Shown here: positions 63,451-64,000 of the stretch, piece by piece | How the letters are laid out: each line of letters opens with the position of its first letter | Position numbering within the stretch: position 1 is the stretch's first letter | Origin: Theristus sp. LFF4_11 | Taxonomy: Eukaryota; Nematoda; Chromadorea; Monhysterida; Xyalidae | Length of the DNA stretch: 64,000 nucleotides | Assembly (NCBI GenBank): GCA_030248135.1 | Contig: JASANC010004030.1 | Location: 1-64,000 of the forward strand | Direction: 5' to 3' | The notes under the pieces: model-generated | Database searches by the model: none | Told to the model about the DNA's origin: nothing | What the model saw: the letters and a program-made list of their open reading frames with translations, nothing else | Program-made: the position numbers and the translations under genes

Positions 63451-64000
63451 CCCCGCACCGCACAAATAGTTTGCTGCGGCTGCACAATTGCTTTGGACAC
63501 AGCCAGCGGCAATCATAGCAACATAGCGCAGTGGTTCGTTAGTGGTTCGACTCTCAGAATATGCGGATGAAAATTTTTCACCTTTTTGCCGCACGACAAT
63601 TTCTTTGGTGTTGTGTGGATTGCTATGATTTCAAAACAAAGTCACTCACAAATTTGCATCTAGCTTTTCAGGCTCTGTTATTTTGTTGTGAATAGCCAGG
63701 GAATCAGCTAATTGGTTGGTGATCGTAATGCATACATTTTGTGCCAACCAATCTCAGCCTCCCCATAGCAATAACTCACGGAATTATTGAATTCACTGAA
63801 TAAAAGCTAAACTGCTGACATTTTTGTTTGAGAATACAGAAAATAATCAGAAAAATTGTCTATTTCAGGACGATAGTGAGTGAGCATGTGCTCACAATGA
63901 AGAACAACAAAAGTAAACAAAATTGATAACATCGAACTTTGACGCACGGCTTTTTAGGGAGAACCTAAAACCATCCGGCACGTCACGGCACGTCACTTCA

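Larger units (their letters stand above)
62149..64000. other. Repeat-dense right edge
   Basis: Contains two plus-oriented copies of interspersed repeat C (62220-62390, 62450-62620), a Tc1-type MITE interrupted by another element (62735-63103), a GGGCCGGAAATG minisatellite (63361-63450), a palindromic MITE arm (63700-63755) and a GGCACGTCACG MITE end (63975-64000). No exon is recognised; upstream exons of the EB-module gene may lie here or beyond. Confidence 0.5.

Overview
This is animal nuclear DNA, not bacterial. Every convincing gene is split by GT-AG introns, coding exons are GC-rich, and introns are T/A-rich and loaded with small transposons. The protein families are metazoan: DDX3-type RNA helicase, MOSPD, MORC with a CW finger, doublecortin-domain protein, a TRIP12-like ubiquitin ligase and C-type lectin. 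Extracellular EB modules, common in nematodes and other ecdysozoans, suggest a non-model ecdysozoan. That placement is an inference; the sequence does not fix the species.

Layout, left to right. (1) 0.4-5.9 kb, minus strand: the 5' part of a TRIP12-like gene, running off the left edge. (2) 8.2-22.0 kb, plus: a complete DDX3/Ded1/LAF-1 helicase gene of about 18 coding exons with a very long RG/GGN-rich N-terminus. (3) 22.0-26.7 kb: T-rich noncoding DNA. (4) 26.7-29.2 kb, plus: a complete MOSPD1/3-like gene (MSP domain plus C-terminal membrane helices). (5) 30.6-34.0 kb, minus: a complete gene with two doublecortin domains. (6) 34-38.8 kb: gene-poor, with one hydrophobic ORF interrupted by an in-frame TAG and a possible LTR-retrotransposon scrap. 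(7) 38.8-51.1 kb, minus: a MORC-family ATPase gene of at least 22 exons, with a classic CW zinc finger and a second cysteine-rich, CW-like segment. (8) 52.4-59.3 kb, plus: a complete type-I membrane protein made of signal peptide, C-type lectin domain, EB modules, Thr/Pro mucin stalk and membrane helix. (9) 60.8-62.1 kb, minus: exons of a second EB-module gene. The rest is repeats.

The gene neighbours have no evident shared pathway; this is ordinary animal gene order, not an operon. The unusual content is mobile DNA. A tRNA-derived SINE with a (CAA)n tail occurs five times. One copy carries a hAT transposon with a perfect 8-bp target duplication at its first bases; that hAT carries a 535-bp LTR with primer-binding site inside its transposase ORF, and the same SINE body carries a further LTR-like remnant. 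Several MITE families lie in introns, some G-tract rich, some with telomere-like ends, some perfect hairpins, and several are themselves interrupted by other elements. An 8-mer, CCAATCAG/CTGATTGG, appears about 32 times against about two expected by chance. Many introns begin GTTGGT instead of GTRAGT.

Exon boundaries were set by hand from reading frame, phase and family similarity. They are reliable where phases close and less so at the ends of genes.
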